Shown piece by piece: positions 44,564 to 57,000 of a stretch of 64,000 bases of DNA; positions within the stretch are counted from its first letter, which is position 1; each line of letters begins with the position of its first letter. Position numbers and translations under genes: made by a program. Below the pieces are notes generated by a model that searched no databases, was not told the origin of the DNA, and was given only the letters and a program-made list of their open reading frames with translations. This DNA is from Mesodorylaimus sp. YZB2_4 (Eukaryota > Nematoda > Enoplea > Dorylaimida > Dorylaimidae): the NCBI GenBank assembly GCA_030248295.1, contig JASANH010001202.1, forward strand, positions 62,001-126,000. Reading direction: 5' to 3'.

Positions 44564-47500
44564 CTACTTGGCAGCTTTTTTTAACTGCCTGCGACTTCGG
44601 TAAATATCGTGAGCGGGCGCGGCAGATGATGGATCGCCTGACTCGTCATCTGAATCGGCTCTGGCTAATGTTCGTTTGCGGCTAGCGTCCTGACCGATAA
44701 GCTGGAAAAACTGGTGCAGTTGCGACACTTATAGTGCAACATACTGTATTTCTGAACTTGGACTTGAAAAAGTATCCACTACTGTAAACTCAAGTCTTGT
44801 CTAGGATTAGTATCCCAGAGATAAGGCTTCGAATCCCGCTCAAGGCTTAAATTTTCGTGTGTGTATCCAAATTTCTGATGCTTAACCACCATTTAAGTAG
44901 CCTCACCTGCAAGGGATCGACTGTTGTGGCCAGCAAGTGATAGAATTCTTTCTTCACTTCTGCCATCCTGCTGCTTTCAACATTCGATGTCGACGATCCG
45001 TTCTCTGTGCCTGCCATAAGGCGTTGACCAGATGTCGCTGCTGGTTTTGGTGAATCGTCCGGTAATCCCATTTCGCGGAATCGATCCATCAGAGCATCGA
45101 CGCCCACAAATGGTCCGTTGAAACAATAGGGCGGAGGTAGCAGACTCATCAAATGAGCCACGGCTGGTGGTGGAGGGAAGACACCGCCAGGGACTGGATG
45201 ATAAGTGCCTGAAAAGTAATTGGGGATGGGGCTCCAATACTCGTATCCTGCTAAAGCTTAGCATTGATCAATCTGCCGGTCAGACTGTCTGGAAATCATT
45301 GTGTGGGACACGCTCTAATAAGCTACCCATGGACAGTGATAACTAAGACCAGAGGCCGTACCACAGAACGCAGGTATGGGGACTTTTCAAAGAAGGCACC
45401 TGGAGGTAAGACAGGCCTCCCTCCCACCACCAAAAAGACCAAGGCCACTATAATTCTCCCCTTTTTTCTTCCCCCCTCTAGGCAAAAAAAAAAAAATACT
45501 GTCCCCTCTCCCCCCCCTTTTTTTTTTTTTTTCCCAATAAAAACTTTTCCTTCCTTTTTAAAAATTATTTTTCTTTTTTCTCCCCCCCTTTTCCTTCCCC
45601 TCCCCCCCTTTTATTTTTTTTTTTCCCCCCCCCCCCCCCCCCCCCCCCTTTTTTTTTCCAGAACAGTTTGGGAAGCGCTAGTAATGCCTGTTGAAGTCTA
45701 ATTTTTGGATCGGATCAGGACCCAAGTTCATTGTCGGATCGGCTGATTCTGGCTTAGACTATAAGATCCCACGCGCATGTGTTCTCTTCCTTCATCCCCC
45801 CATGTTTACTCACTTGTAGTGATGATCTTGGGTTTGAACGGAATCATTTGATCCAAATCGGGCCTTGGATAGCCATCGATAGCTCCACTGGTCGTGCCCG
45901 TCGTTCCCACCGTGGCCGACGTGCCCGCCCCGCCTTTGACCATCGACGACAAGGAGAATTTGTCATTCGTTAAAATCGGTTTGTTCAGAAGATGCGGCTA
46001 AAATGTCAGACAAGAAAAACGAGCTGATTACGAGGAACTCGGCTGATAAAAAGGGACAGGTTTCAAAAAAATAGAGCGACTTTGATCTCACAATCAAAAC
46101 AAGACCACCAGTCATGTCCCTTCGAAAACGTTTATTCTCACTCATACAGTATTCAATAAAATCATATAAGTAACGCACCGTATACCCAAGAGCACGTAGC
46201 TCCTCCGTCGGGCAAGGTAACAGATCCATGAATTTATATCGATCGATTAAAAGCAGCGTTTTAACGTCGCTAAATTCCTTGTCCACCGCTTCGCGTCGTC
46301 GTTTATCCACGTTGAGAATACTATTCAAATCTCCTACCAGGCTCTCGAATTCCAAATACCGATCCCACACTTCCCTGAAACCCACATTCTATCAGCACAC
46401 TGCCTCCTCCTCCCGTCACCATCCCAACTTACAACGAGTTCTCCTGTGGTGAATTGCCCGATGTCAATATTCGTTCGAAAAGTACCCTCGTGTTGTTATC
46501 CTCGTTCAAATGGGACAAGAATTCGATGTATGCCAAGGCGAATTCGGGTTGTGAACCAAATTTTTTCAAACCCAATTCGAAAATCTTGAACGCCACGCTC
46601 GTATCTTTGCTACAATAATATTCCATCAGGGCGGCCGCAATGTACACTTGGCACTTGGCCCGAGAATCTTCTCGAGCCCGTTTGAATATGCCACGAGCCG
46701 CCTTGATACCCTCCGTACGTCGAGAGAATTTCATGTATTGGATGTACGCCTGGAAACATACGCCGTGCACAAAATGGACGTAGCATTCTTCCAGTACATT
46801 CCAAAGCGCCATGACCACCTTAGCGGGGTGGAATCCCCTAAATCCACTCTATCCAAGGAAGCTGCGTGCTGCTCCACTCCAGTCCTAAACCCACCCACTG
46901 ACAATCAGACCCCATCCCATCCCGATCATGAGGCATCAGGCTTATCACACCGGGCAAGACCACTCACCAGTGTCGGATCTACCGTCTTCATATCCAATAG
47001 CTTATTGTATATGGCTTGAACCTTCTCACAATTGTTCCGACTTTCTTCGAAATCAGCATAAGCGAAATGCAGCAGCATGTTCTCACGTAACAGGCCCGAT
47101 GTCGCTCGATCATACAACGATACGATCTCCGACGCAGCTACCTACAATGTACACCAATCACAGGGGTCATACAAGGTGCAAACAATGATTTTCCCTGAGT
47201 TTTCAAGAGACAAAAATTAAGTTTTTCTCCTGCTTATATTTACACTGACTAAATCAGAACTGATTGATTTACAGCTGATATAGGTCCCCAGAAAAAGTGA
47301 GTGATTCGAAATCTGAATTCTCAAAACGCAACCTCTCTCACGTCAGTTTTCCCAAATTTTGACTCCAAATTTCCTATTTTCCCTGAGACTATTCCCACGT
47401 TTTCCAGACACTTCTCTGATTCCATGTTTAACAGCCATGGCTTGCACGAACCCTGAATCAGCCATCCAACCCACGATCAACACAATGCTTACCTCCGCTT

Positions 47501-50272
47501 CCTGCATATACAAAGCCGCTTCGTACCACATATCCGCGTGATATCCGAGACACAACAGGGCTTGCTTATAGCCGTAAATCACTAAAAAACAGTTCTACTC
47601 TGCATCTGCTGTTGATTTCATAATCAGCCAGCACATGTCTTATATGTACATCAGGCCATCCCAGGTCCCACCCTACATCATGGTCAGACGACCGTCCTAG
47701 CGATAGTCCGTGATCTCGAACCCGATCCCAGTTGGGACTGCCCTCTCCAGAACCCGATCCCAATAAAAATGTCCCGGTATTCCAAAAAAGCCGAAACCAC
47801 GCTGCTTCGGCTTTTTTGGTCTTTGCCTGGGCAGGTTAGTATTGGTCAGTATATTTTTGGACGACCCGACGTTTGTAGGTGGCTCTTTTGGTCCCACATG
47901 ACCCTTGCCCGTGCGGAGTGGTGGCGACAATAAACGATACCTGCTAGACTGGTGGATGGCGCGGCCTCACAGCCCGCTGGGCCAAATGTTACTTAACGGT
48001 TTCAGTACGACGCTCAGAAATTTCGCGGAATGACATTAGCATCAGAACAGTGTAAAGCTGATTCTATAACTGACTATATTAGGCGTATAAACCAGATCAA
48101 TAGAAGCACGCGCAAAATTTAGAGTAGTTTTCCACCGTCAGGAGTACACAAAAAGTCTATCGATAAAAAACGAAGTATACTTTAGCCCAATGGCTGGCTG
48201 ACGCTATGCTGCTTTGGACTAATATCTCGACTTCTTTGGGTCAACTTATGCGTAGGCCGTGAGCAATTTTTTGTAACCTTCCTTCTTAGTACAATACCCG
48301 TACGTTGCTGGTACTGCAACCGGCCTGCCCAGGCGGCAGGAGATGTGAGACTGAAGTATCTGCGGCAACAAACCCCGACTGCAGCAGGCAAGTCTCGCTA
48401 CCATAGATGACTGCCGCTGAAACATCAACCAGAGTAGTTGACGTATCCCAACTGAGGGAGAGTATTGATATCCTAGCCGCCACGAATGCTGGTTATAGTT
48501 AATACCAGAATAAATTCAGATGAGACTTCGCGCTAGAGATCATTCTTCAACTGTCAAGGATCCCTGTCCCCGATATACACATTACTAGTGTAACCAGCAT
48601 TCCTGGCGGTCGGGAGACTCCCCATTGGCCAGGAGGCGTCAATCACTTCGGTGATGTTTCAGCGGTAGGTATAGCCGGGAGACTTGTCTTCCTTCAGTTG
48701 AAGTTTTTCATCTCCAAGACATCAGTCTCTCAATCTCCCGCCGATTATATAGGTGCGCTAGTCTAGTCCCGATCCCAACAAGGCTATCCCGGCCTCAGTC
48801 CTGAACTATCGCTAGGCCATCCTAGATATCTGCGAAACTGACCCAAAGTTTGAGGGCATCCGACTGAAGCGTCTCTTACCTCTCTTCTTCAGCAGCCCTC
48901 CATCGACCGTATTCAATGGATTCGTCTTTTCCCAAGCGATATATTTCTTCCATAATTTGATTTGCCTAAGCACGGCTGGCGTTGCCTTGGGAGGCACTGA
49001 CACTTGTTGCCGATTCAAACCACGCATCATGGCTTCCATTTCACGCAATACTTTTCTCGCGTTTTGATAATCTTTGTTCTTCTCCATTATAAACTTTTCA
49101 GTCCAATTCATATTAACACTCTAAAAACGAAACCAAATCTGCTTACGTTGAGAAAAAAGTACCAAGGGTATAAAATACCACGCAATACCTTACCTTTTCA
49201 AATGCGCAATATTCACTCCATAAACCTTCGATATTTCGAATTGGTGTCGCCACGCCCTGCTGATATACCGAGCGAATCGTAGTGACCTTGTCATGCTCGG
49301 CCTTCGCGCCATCGACTGGTCTAAACACGCAGAATTTTCCACAACAAAAGTTATTTAAATTAAAATTAAACCAACATACACTGATTTCAAAAAAGAGATA
49401 TAATCGGCGTAAAGCTGATAACTGAGAATATCCAAACCGACGTGAGAAATGGCGAATTGATACGCTTTAGCCATCGTGGCTCTGAAAAATGTCTTTCAAG
49501 TCAACAAATCTAATGTTGTAGGCTCTGATTATTTCGATGCACCAGAAAACGCATCGAAATAATTTTCGAAACATACGCACCTAAAAGCATCCAAATGGCC
49601 CTTCGTCTCTCGAACATAAGTTACGTAACATTTCCATAAATCGATATTCAAAACGGATTCTAAACAACGGCCAAAAAGCTAAAATAAAATGCGTTAAAAG
49701 CGTCCACCCGACAGTCAACAGAAAATCCATTACCTTTTCCACATTTTCGTAACATTTCTGTTTCGCCTAAAAAGAGACCACATACGTCATACGACAAACA
49801 GACAAAATTTCCACGCTTTTTTAATGTCAGCGACAAAAAACCTCTTCAAATAGGAAAACGAACGGCCAGATTTCAAGCAAGACAAAAGATTAGAAGGGGC
49901 ATAAGAGAGAGCAAACAAGCCAAGCTTATAAAAAATCGGCGAAAAACCAAAGAAATTACCTCATGTTCAATATAAGTTTTCCAATATCGACCTGCGTCGG
50001 GAAATTGAGCGACAAGTTTCTCGTAGAAATCCCGAGAACGTTCTATCGGCCGTCTCTGAAATTACGAACCATATTTATTGTTTTGCCATGATTCAAAAAC
50101 TGAATAGGCCTAATAGCAGTAATTGATTTTCAGAGAACTAGGTTCTTTGTCTGAATATGAAAAAATGAATTTATACCTGGGCATCTCGCAATAATAAGTT
50201 CCAGGCCTCGATATCGTACGGATCAAGTTCGATACGCCGTTCTGGTCCGATCACAGCGATCACCCCGGCCAT
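44564..50272 (-). CDS. CSTF3: Cleavage stimulation factor subunit 3 (CstF-77)
   Basis: A minus-strand gene of about fifteen exons; early ones are 50177-50272, 49960-50055, 49734-49766 and 49581-49678, the last is 44564-44701. CstF-77 is the HAT-repeat scaffold of the CstF complex that binds the GU-rich element in mRNA 3'-end formation. The start [19 protein letters not shown] and the following HAT repeats are clear: [105 protein letters not shown]. The C-terminal monkeytail region has [24 protein letters not shown] and [17 protein letters not shown]. The end [15 protein letters not shown] matches the vertebrate HDIYRARQQ. It lacks about 18 residues that human has after WYEAAQYLEQ. It is convergent with CCAR1 (290 bp apart). 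Confidence 0.95.
45420..45660. repeat. C/T homopolymer tract in a CSTF3 intron
   Basis: About 240 bp of runs of C, T and A (for example A12, C7T18, C28) with almost no other sequence. On the coding strand it is G/A rich. This could be a genuine low-complexity intron or a badly resolved consensus. Confidence 0.8.
47161..47455. mobile_element. Family D hAT-like MITE in a CSTF3 intron
   Basis: Ends CAGGGGTCATACAAGG and TTGCACGAACCCTG are inverted repeats of each other. The direct repeat AATCA flanks both sides. It fills most of the short intron between the exons at 47493-47581 and 46968-47141. Confidence 0.8.
48315..48496 (+). mobile_element. Family A MITE in a CSTF3 intron
   Basis: Starts TGCAACCGGCCTGCCCAGG and ends CGAATGCTGGTTATA; core GCTGAAACATCAACCAGAG. 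Confidence 0.8.
48589..48765 (-). mobile_element. Family A MITE, opposite orientation, same intron
   Basis: Starts TGTAACCAGCATTCCTGG; core read on the minus strand; the far end is decayed (GGTGCGCTAGTC). Together with the copy 100 bp away it makes an inverted pair. Confidence 0.75.
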
Positions 50273-51031
50273 TTTTGATATTAAAATTTAGATTAGCCAA
50301 CTAAAACATACGATAATACGCTCGAAGTTCCGATGATTTCAAAAAAAGTGAAATCCGTTCGCATTTGCATCGTCCGAGTACTTTCTGCCAGGGCTAACTT
50401 ATAAATTACTCGGCGGACATGCGCGGTAGGAGACAAATCTATGATTTCTGGAATGCCTAGCCGATAGAGAAGGGATTTTTCAATTTTTACGTATGTACTG
50501 TATGATATTTGATAGTTTTAAAGATTATCTTTCTTTTTTAGCTTGAGATTTAAAGTTAGAACTTTCCGTGGGGTAAAGTTCTGTTAGCCGTGCCATAATG
50601 TTTGGGTGCGTCTTTGGTACAGCGCAGGGCAGCGGAAGCAGAAACCAACCAACCAGTTATTTTGCTTTTGCTTTCACCTTTTATTTTAGGATAGATAAAT
50701 ATTTTCTTCGTTTTTTTGCGAAGTTAATTTTTAACAGTCGATACGAAATTCTGAATTGCCTTAGCTAGCCTGAGGCATTCGTTTTTGGAAAAGTAAGGTT
50801 TCCCTCGTTGGGTGGGGAGGGGTACCTAAGTCATAGCTAACTAATAGAATCCGCTTACATACCTACTCGGCCAATTTATGTATCCCTAGGATTTCTTTTT
50901 TAATTTTTTCCTGTTAAGCTGGTTTGGAATTTCAGGGTGATTACAACGATTTCCAACATTAATACTGCACTGACATCTTGGCTATTTGCAGCAAGACAAT
51001 CGAGGATACCCAATCCAGTTCGATCAATGTG
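50273..51031. promoter_or_regulatory. Bidirectional CSTF3/MAPKAP1 promoter region
   Basis: About 760 bp between diverging start codons. A GCTATTTGCAG acceptor ends about 40 nt before the MAPKAP1 ATG, so part of this is a 5' UTR intron or a trans-splice outron. No promoter motif is obvious. Confidence 0.5.
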
Positions 51032-54000
51032 ATGTGGGATAACTCGGACACCTTGATCAGCTACATCCGTCATACATTTATCACTTGCGATGATACGGGC
51101 GTGTGCGAGGCATCGTTGAGATTAGCAGCACCAACTTGTGAAAAACCGGGCGCCATAAGAGTCTTTCACGAGAGCGGTGGTGCAAGTGGGAGGAAATACG
51201 GGAATGATGAGGATGATCTGAATGATGGTAGTAGTACATCCGATCACTCGCCGGATATTCACGCTGGTAAGGATCCTGTGCGTATAACGTACTCATTCCA
51301 ATGCACACTTCGCAAATCCTTGTACTTCCAACAAAACGCTAGAACGAACTGAAATCATAGAATTTACAAAAAACCAAGGAAACCAATTATTACTCAAAAT
51401 ATTTGAATCTTTCAATTCCCGCTTCCCTTAGAATTGATGAATCACTGTTTTTGGGGACGATGTGATCTTCCATTGTAGATGTGGGTCATCGTCGTCGTTC
51501 GGAGACATCGAAACGTTTAGAAACATTAAAATTGCAACGATTAGCTCAAAGTAAAATCAAAACGGTACAATGGAAAGAACCAGCCACCTCGACGTCGACT
51601 AGTACGTGCGATACGACACCAGTTCGTCGGGCAGTTGTATCAAACGGTGATAACAATGACAATAATAATGTGCCCATATTCACGAAAGTGGAAAATGACG
51701 ATCTCAAACAACGAGCAGTGGCCACACGCAATCATCGATCAGCCGTGGCCAAATTGATTCAAGCGTGTCCCGATTTACCGGTGAATCCGTTCCAAGAGTA
51801 TATGAAATTTGATGGAAATGTATGCCTAGTTTTTTAAAATTTTATAGACTTTTATTGATAATAATTTTTAAACTTTTTCAGGCAAGTATTGGCACTGGGT
51901 CGAAAACGATTCGTATATTTGCGTTGATGGCATCGAATTCATTCAGTCGATCACGTCCGTTGGAGATTTGTGTCAGTAATACGGCAAGGGTGTCCGATTT
52001 GATTGGTTTAATTTGTTTCCATTATACGTCGAGAAATTTGACACCGAAACTTTCGTAAGTTTCATATCGTACTGGGTGGGGTGGGATAGCTTGCTGCATG
52101 AGCAATTAACAGGGGCATCCTGGGGTAAGGGGACCGTTTCGCGGGTCAGACAGAGACCCAGAGCAGTCTGGAAAATCACCTTATCACAAGCATTGATCCT
52201 CTCTTTGCACGGAGCAGATATCACCAGTGATGTTTGCAAAGAGAAGATCCATTTGCCATGTCATGTCACACTATCCATAGCCAAGCATTGTAAAGCGCAC
52301 TCATTGCTAAGGAACACACATGTTTGACAATAATTTTTTTACCCAGGCGGGAGTCGAACCCTCCCCTCCCCTGTAAGTGCGCACCCAGCGTGAGAGGCAG
52401 ACGCCTTAACCCGGACCCACCGTTGTCCTCTGTCTGATATATCTGAATTGGATGGGGTTGGATATTGGCCCTGATCCTACTTTACATTCCTGCTGACAGA
52501 GTCCAGTACAGTAGACTATGTCCAAGGATACGTTACGGTATTTGTGTTAGGAAGACACTGGGAAATTTTTTGGTAAACCAAATTAATGAAAAGACTGGCA
52601 GTAAAGTTGGGAGACTCGTTAAAACCAGGGGGAGGCTTTTCCTTGAAAACTTTGCTGGGGCCACCTAAAAATGAAGTTATCGGGTCGTATTTTGCCAGTC
52701 GGCTCGTCGAAGCGTGGTGGATAGAGATCGATTTTCTTGATGAAATTTTAACAGTTTACGCGGCGATGTGATTGCCTAAATTTTTTGGTGGACGATGGTT
52801 TTATTTTTAGACGTCACCAATTTGTGTTAGGACTGAAAATGACTTTTGGCTTTTTCTAATAGGGATCACCGATATGTAAATCGACTGTCATTTTCTCAGA
52901 AAAACTGATAAAATTTTGAGTTTCCAAAGTTTTTAATGCTGGTTATGGGGCGAAGAAGCAAAACCAAGTATGGGCAAGGAGGAGGGTAGGGGGGTCTCCC
53001 CTGTTGGACCGGCCAGCACATTCAACCATTCCTCTCGAGCCCCCCCCTACCTCAGGTCAAGCAGGAAGAAAGAAAAGGAAGCAAGCAAAAGCGATCAAAT
53101 TGTATGTGTAGAGGACCAAGACCTGGCCTGACTGATAAAGCCCTGGCCTTAAAGCGCAAGCCAACTGTCCAGCCAGCCTACAGCACTGTGTAACCAAGCC
53201 TGGCTGGCGTAGGAGGGAGGCGGCCGACCGAAGTCTAAGAAACTCCCACTGTAGCAGGATAGTTTTGCGACTATACCTACGGCTGAAACATCAACCCGAG
53301 GGGTTGACGTCTCCCAGCCAGGGGAGAGTATCGATTACTCTCCCACTCGCCATGGCCTACCAGGCACGAGGGTTACAACTGCATGTACAGTAAACAATCA
53401 TACAACTCACTCACCTACTCGACCCAAACCTGACCTGTCTCACATGCAATCAGATCAGGCTCAGACGATCTGATCTGATCTTTACCCCTCCCCCCCAACC
53501 CCCCTCGAACCCAGCCGACCTTGCCCATACTTGAGCAAAACTGTTTGAGAATGCGCTTTTTTAGGCATGGTCTTCGAGTTTTAGGGGGCTCTATATCTTA
53601 TTGTCAGCATGTGTTCTGAGGAAGGTTGCTCCATTTGCACATTTATGCAAAGTTTCCCGCCATTTTTTAAATTCGACTTTTTGCTGGAAAACGATATTTT
53701 GAGCTGTTTTCTCCGCTAGCGATAGTTTACAAGGTTTTTCTACAGTAGATGCGCCTTTAATCAGACCACGGGGTAAGCACCGACATCGCGGGGGTGCGAC
53801 CAACACGCGCCCTTGCCCGGCATGCATCCCGGATTGACCCTAGTCGATGGCAAGATAGGGTCAGCTAACAAGCTTCCTAGCCCGCGGGCGAAGGACCAAA
53901 ACCCTCCCATGGAACGACCAGGATGGGTAAAAAAAAAAGAGTGGGGTGGTAGAACATAGACAGGGCAATGACCTAGCTGACCTAGCCTAACGATATGCAA

Positions 54001-57000
54001 GTTGACGCTCTGTCATGATAGAGGCATCTCAATTTGATGATTGGACAAAATAAAACTGCAGCAAAAGTGAAAGAACACATTTTACTGCTGACCTCGCCTG
54101 ACCAGATGGCCGTCTGGGAGGAAAAAATGCAAAATGAATTCGTTGACTCTCTGCTGCAATTCTATTTTCGTCCTTTTGCCGAAATCATACTTCTCTTGTC
54201 AGTTACACAAATCCAATGTCAGGCCTGGGCTGTTGGTTAGGCGTCTGATCTTTACGCCAGGTGCGCAGTTGGGGCGAGTGTTCGAGTCGTGGTTCAGTAA
54301 TTTGATGTGTACTGTTTCCCTTCACCCTCCAGTGCGCAGAAGTGTTTGATGATGTAAAACATGAACACGATGAACCAGGAGTGTCCGGCTGGAAAGTCAG
54401 TGCCCCCTTATCGTGTTAGTCCAAGGCTTCTGGCTTGAGTGGATCAATTAGTGACGATCACATACTCTATGTTGAAACTACAGTTCTTGCAGGCCAGGTT
54501 TTGAAAAGTGGACCTGTTCAGAACATCGCTGACTGGGTATCCAAGGTAGTGTAGACCCCCCCCCCTGAAAAATTTTTGAAAAATTTTGTAAAGGGGGGAC
54601 CCTTCTAATGTTTTAGACCCCCTCTCCCGCCCGGCAAGGGTGTGCAGGTCACGCAGTCTGTGCCCTCCACCTTTACTGTGTTTGACCCCACTTTTTTGGC
54701 AGAAGAAAATTTTCTTACATGGCGAAGACCCCCCTTCATAGTTTTTAAAACATTTTGGAAAGGGGGGACCCTTCTCATTTTTTAGACCCCCCTGTCCCGC
54801 CCGGCGAGGTTGTGCAGGTACCTCTTATATTTGACCCCCCCAGAAAAATTTCATTTTTTTGCTGTAAGAAAGACCCCATGTTTTGCCTTGGAAGGCCCAA
54901 ACTAACTAATTTTCGCGGGAAAAATTTAAATTTAAAAAATTCAATTTTTACAAGCAACCAAATGGGCCGCCAAGTCGCCGACCCCGACCCCCCCCCCCCC
55001 CCCCCCCCCCCCGGAAGAAGATCAGACCCCCCTCCCCGCAGACGAAGTCAGCGATGTTGCCTGTTCTCCTGACCCCACCCCTTCCCTCTCATGTCCGTTT
55101 TGTCAAGAATCCTTCCTTTAGCTCCTCCCCTCCAGACTTCGGACATCCTTTATGGATGATGCCATCGGACCATTTCTATGAAAATGTTGTATTTTCAGGA
55201 CGGATGTTTCACGTTACGCTTTATATGTTGCCGAAGATACGGGCGAGGTGGATTCGGATTTGCCGCCTCGTAGTGCGCACGAGAATGTATCCCGTTTTCA
55301 TTTCCCTTATTTGGCATTGGTGGATCGTGGTGCTACGTCGTCTTCCGTTGTCGACGGCCGATCAGACACCGCCAAAAAGTATTATGTTATTGTGTAAGTA
55401 GAAAATGTTTAATTTCAGAGTCAAGTGGGAATTAATTTGGTTTTCTCTTTTGTTTTAGGCATATTTCAACTGGTGAGAAATTTAAGCTCGAGTTGGACAC
55501 ACTTGAAACATCGTTGCGTACTGTGCGAGATATGGCTTTGACAATGAGATTTGCGAAGAATGAGAAAATGAAGAAAGGTGAGTTGAACGAATTCAAATTT
55601 AAAAATGGCGGGAAATATCCGTATGGGCCTCTAGCAGTCGGACCTTGCTGATACTAAAGTATGTATTTCGGGTGCCTGGAATTCTTGGGGGGGGGGGGGG
55701 GCAGATCCGACCGATAAGGCAATCATCGGTCGGACCTGGGGAGGGGGAGGACAGTGTAAGAATAGGCACCTGAGAGAGATCAGGGCTCTCCCTTGCTTTT
55801 GCTCGCTCCATTAGTTTTTCTCTGATTGCTCTAAATTTGTAGGGAGCTACCCTTCGTGTTATCCAACCCAGTTGGCAGACCTGTGGTGTGAACCGAGTGT
55901 CAGCCTGGTACTTGCATGAGTTCACTCTTAAGGGGGTCTCTACGGTCACCATTCTCTTAGCAGAAGAGTCCAGGCTCCAGAGCAGACACTTGGTTTGTCT
56001 GCGGGTAAGATCTAGGACTGTTTGGGTGTTATCATGCATTGCTCTGCTCGTGCGGGGTCCTCTTTCGACAGTGGACTTGTTCGTCAGCGTTGGAATCGCA
56101 GGCCCGGGTGCATTCGACCAGCAGCCAGGCTAGTGTATCTGCACAGAGCAGTTGCAGACGGCTGAGAGGTGGTTGTTGGAATCGAAATCTCAGTGATCGA
56201 TAGTCTGCAGGATAAGCCTTTCTACCAGGCTTGGGCTATTGAAGACCTTGGACCGCTCAGCACGAACCCGCCGTCACTGAGAGTAAAATATCGTATGTCG
56301 CAACATGAAAAAAATTAAATTTTTTAGGTCTGGACTACAACATTGAAACGTTGAACGAGCCCAATATATCACTGCCATTAGATGCAACCGTTTCGAGTTC
56401 TGGAACAAACGAATTTGTTCTTGTTCGAGCTTTCAGTAAGTTTATTCCTGCATTTTCTTTAAAGTTTTTGCTTTTTTCTGGTTTATTGATTTTTTACTTA
56501 AATTTTCAAATTGAATAAGTTATTTTTTCGAAATATTTCAGGTGCGAGAGGTGATTTGACGCCGAGTACTCCCGTCGTTGCTTTGCCCATTGATTATTTG
56601 CCATCGCCAGCATTCCACATTTCTGGTGGACCATCAACACCGCATTGCTATACGGTCAGCATGATTCGTAAATTTAAACGAGATGCAAAAGTGCAATTGA
56701 GTAAGTACCGGAGGAGACAGCATCCAAGACCTAGGTCAAGGCCGGGGGCCACTGACTTAGGGCCAAATTATAGTCGGATGCACACACCCCTGCCGAAATG
56801 CGTTTTTGCGCCATCGTTTTTGCGTTTTCGGCCAATTTTTTCGAAATTTCTGGTGATAAGAAGGGGCAGTTTTGTAGAGAAAATATGCTCTATCGGCTGG
56901 TTAATTTTGTTTTGCTTTTATTAGCTTTGTAACAATTTTTTCCATCTACAGTAAATCGCAAAAATTTACAAAAAATCTTCGATAAAACTGAAACACGAAA

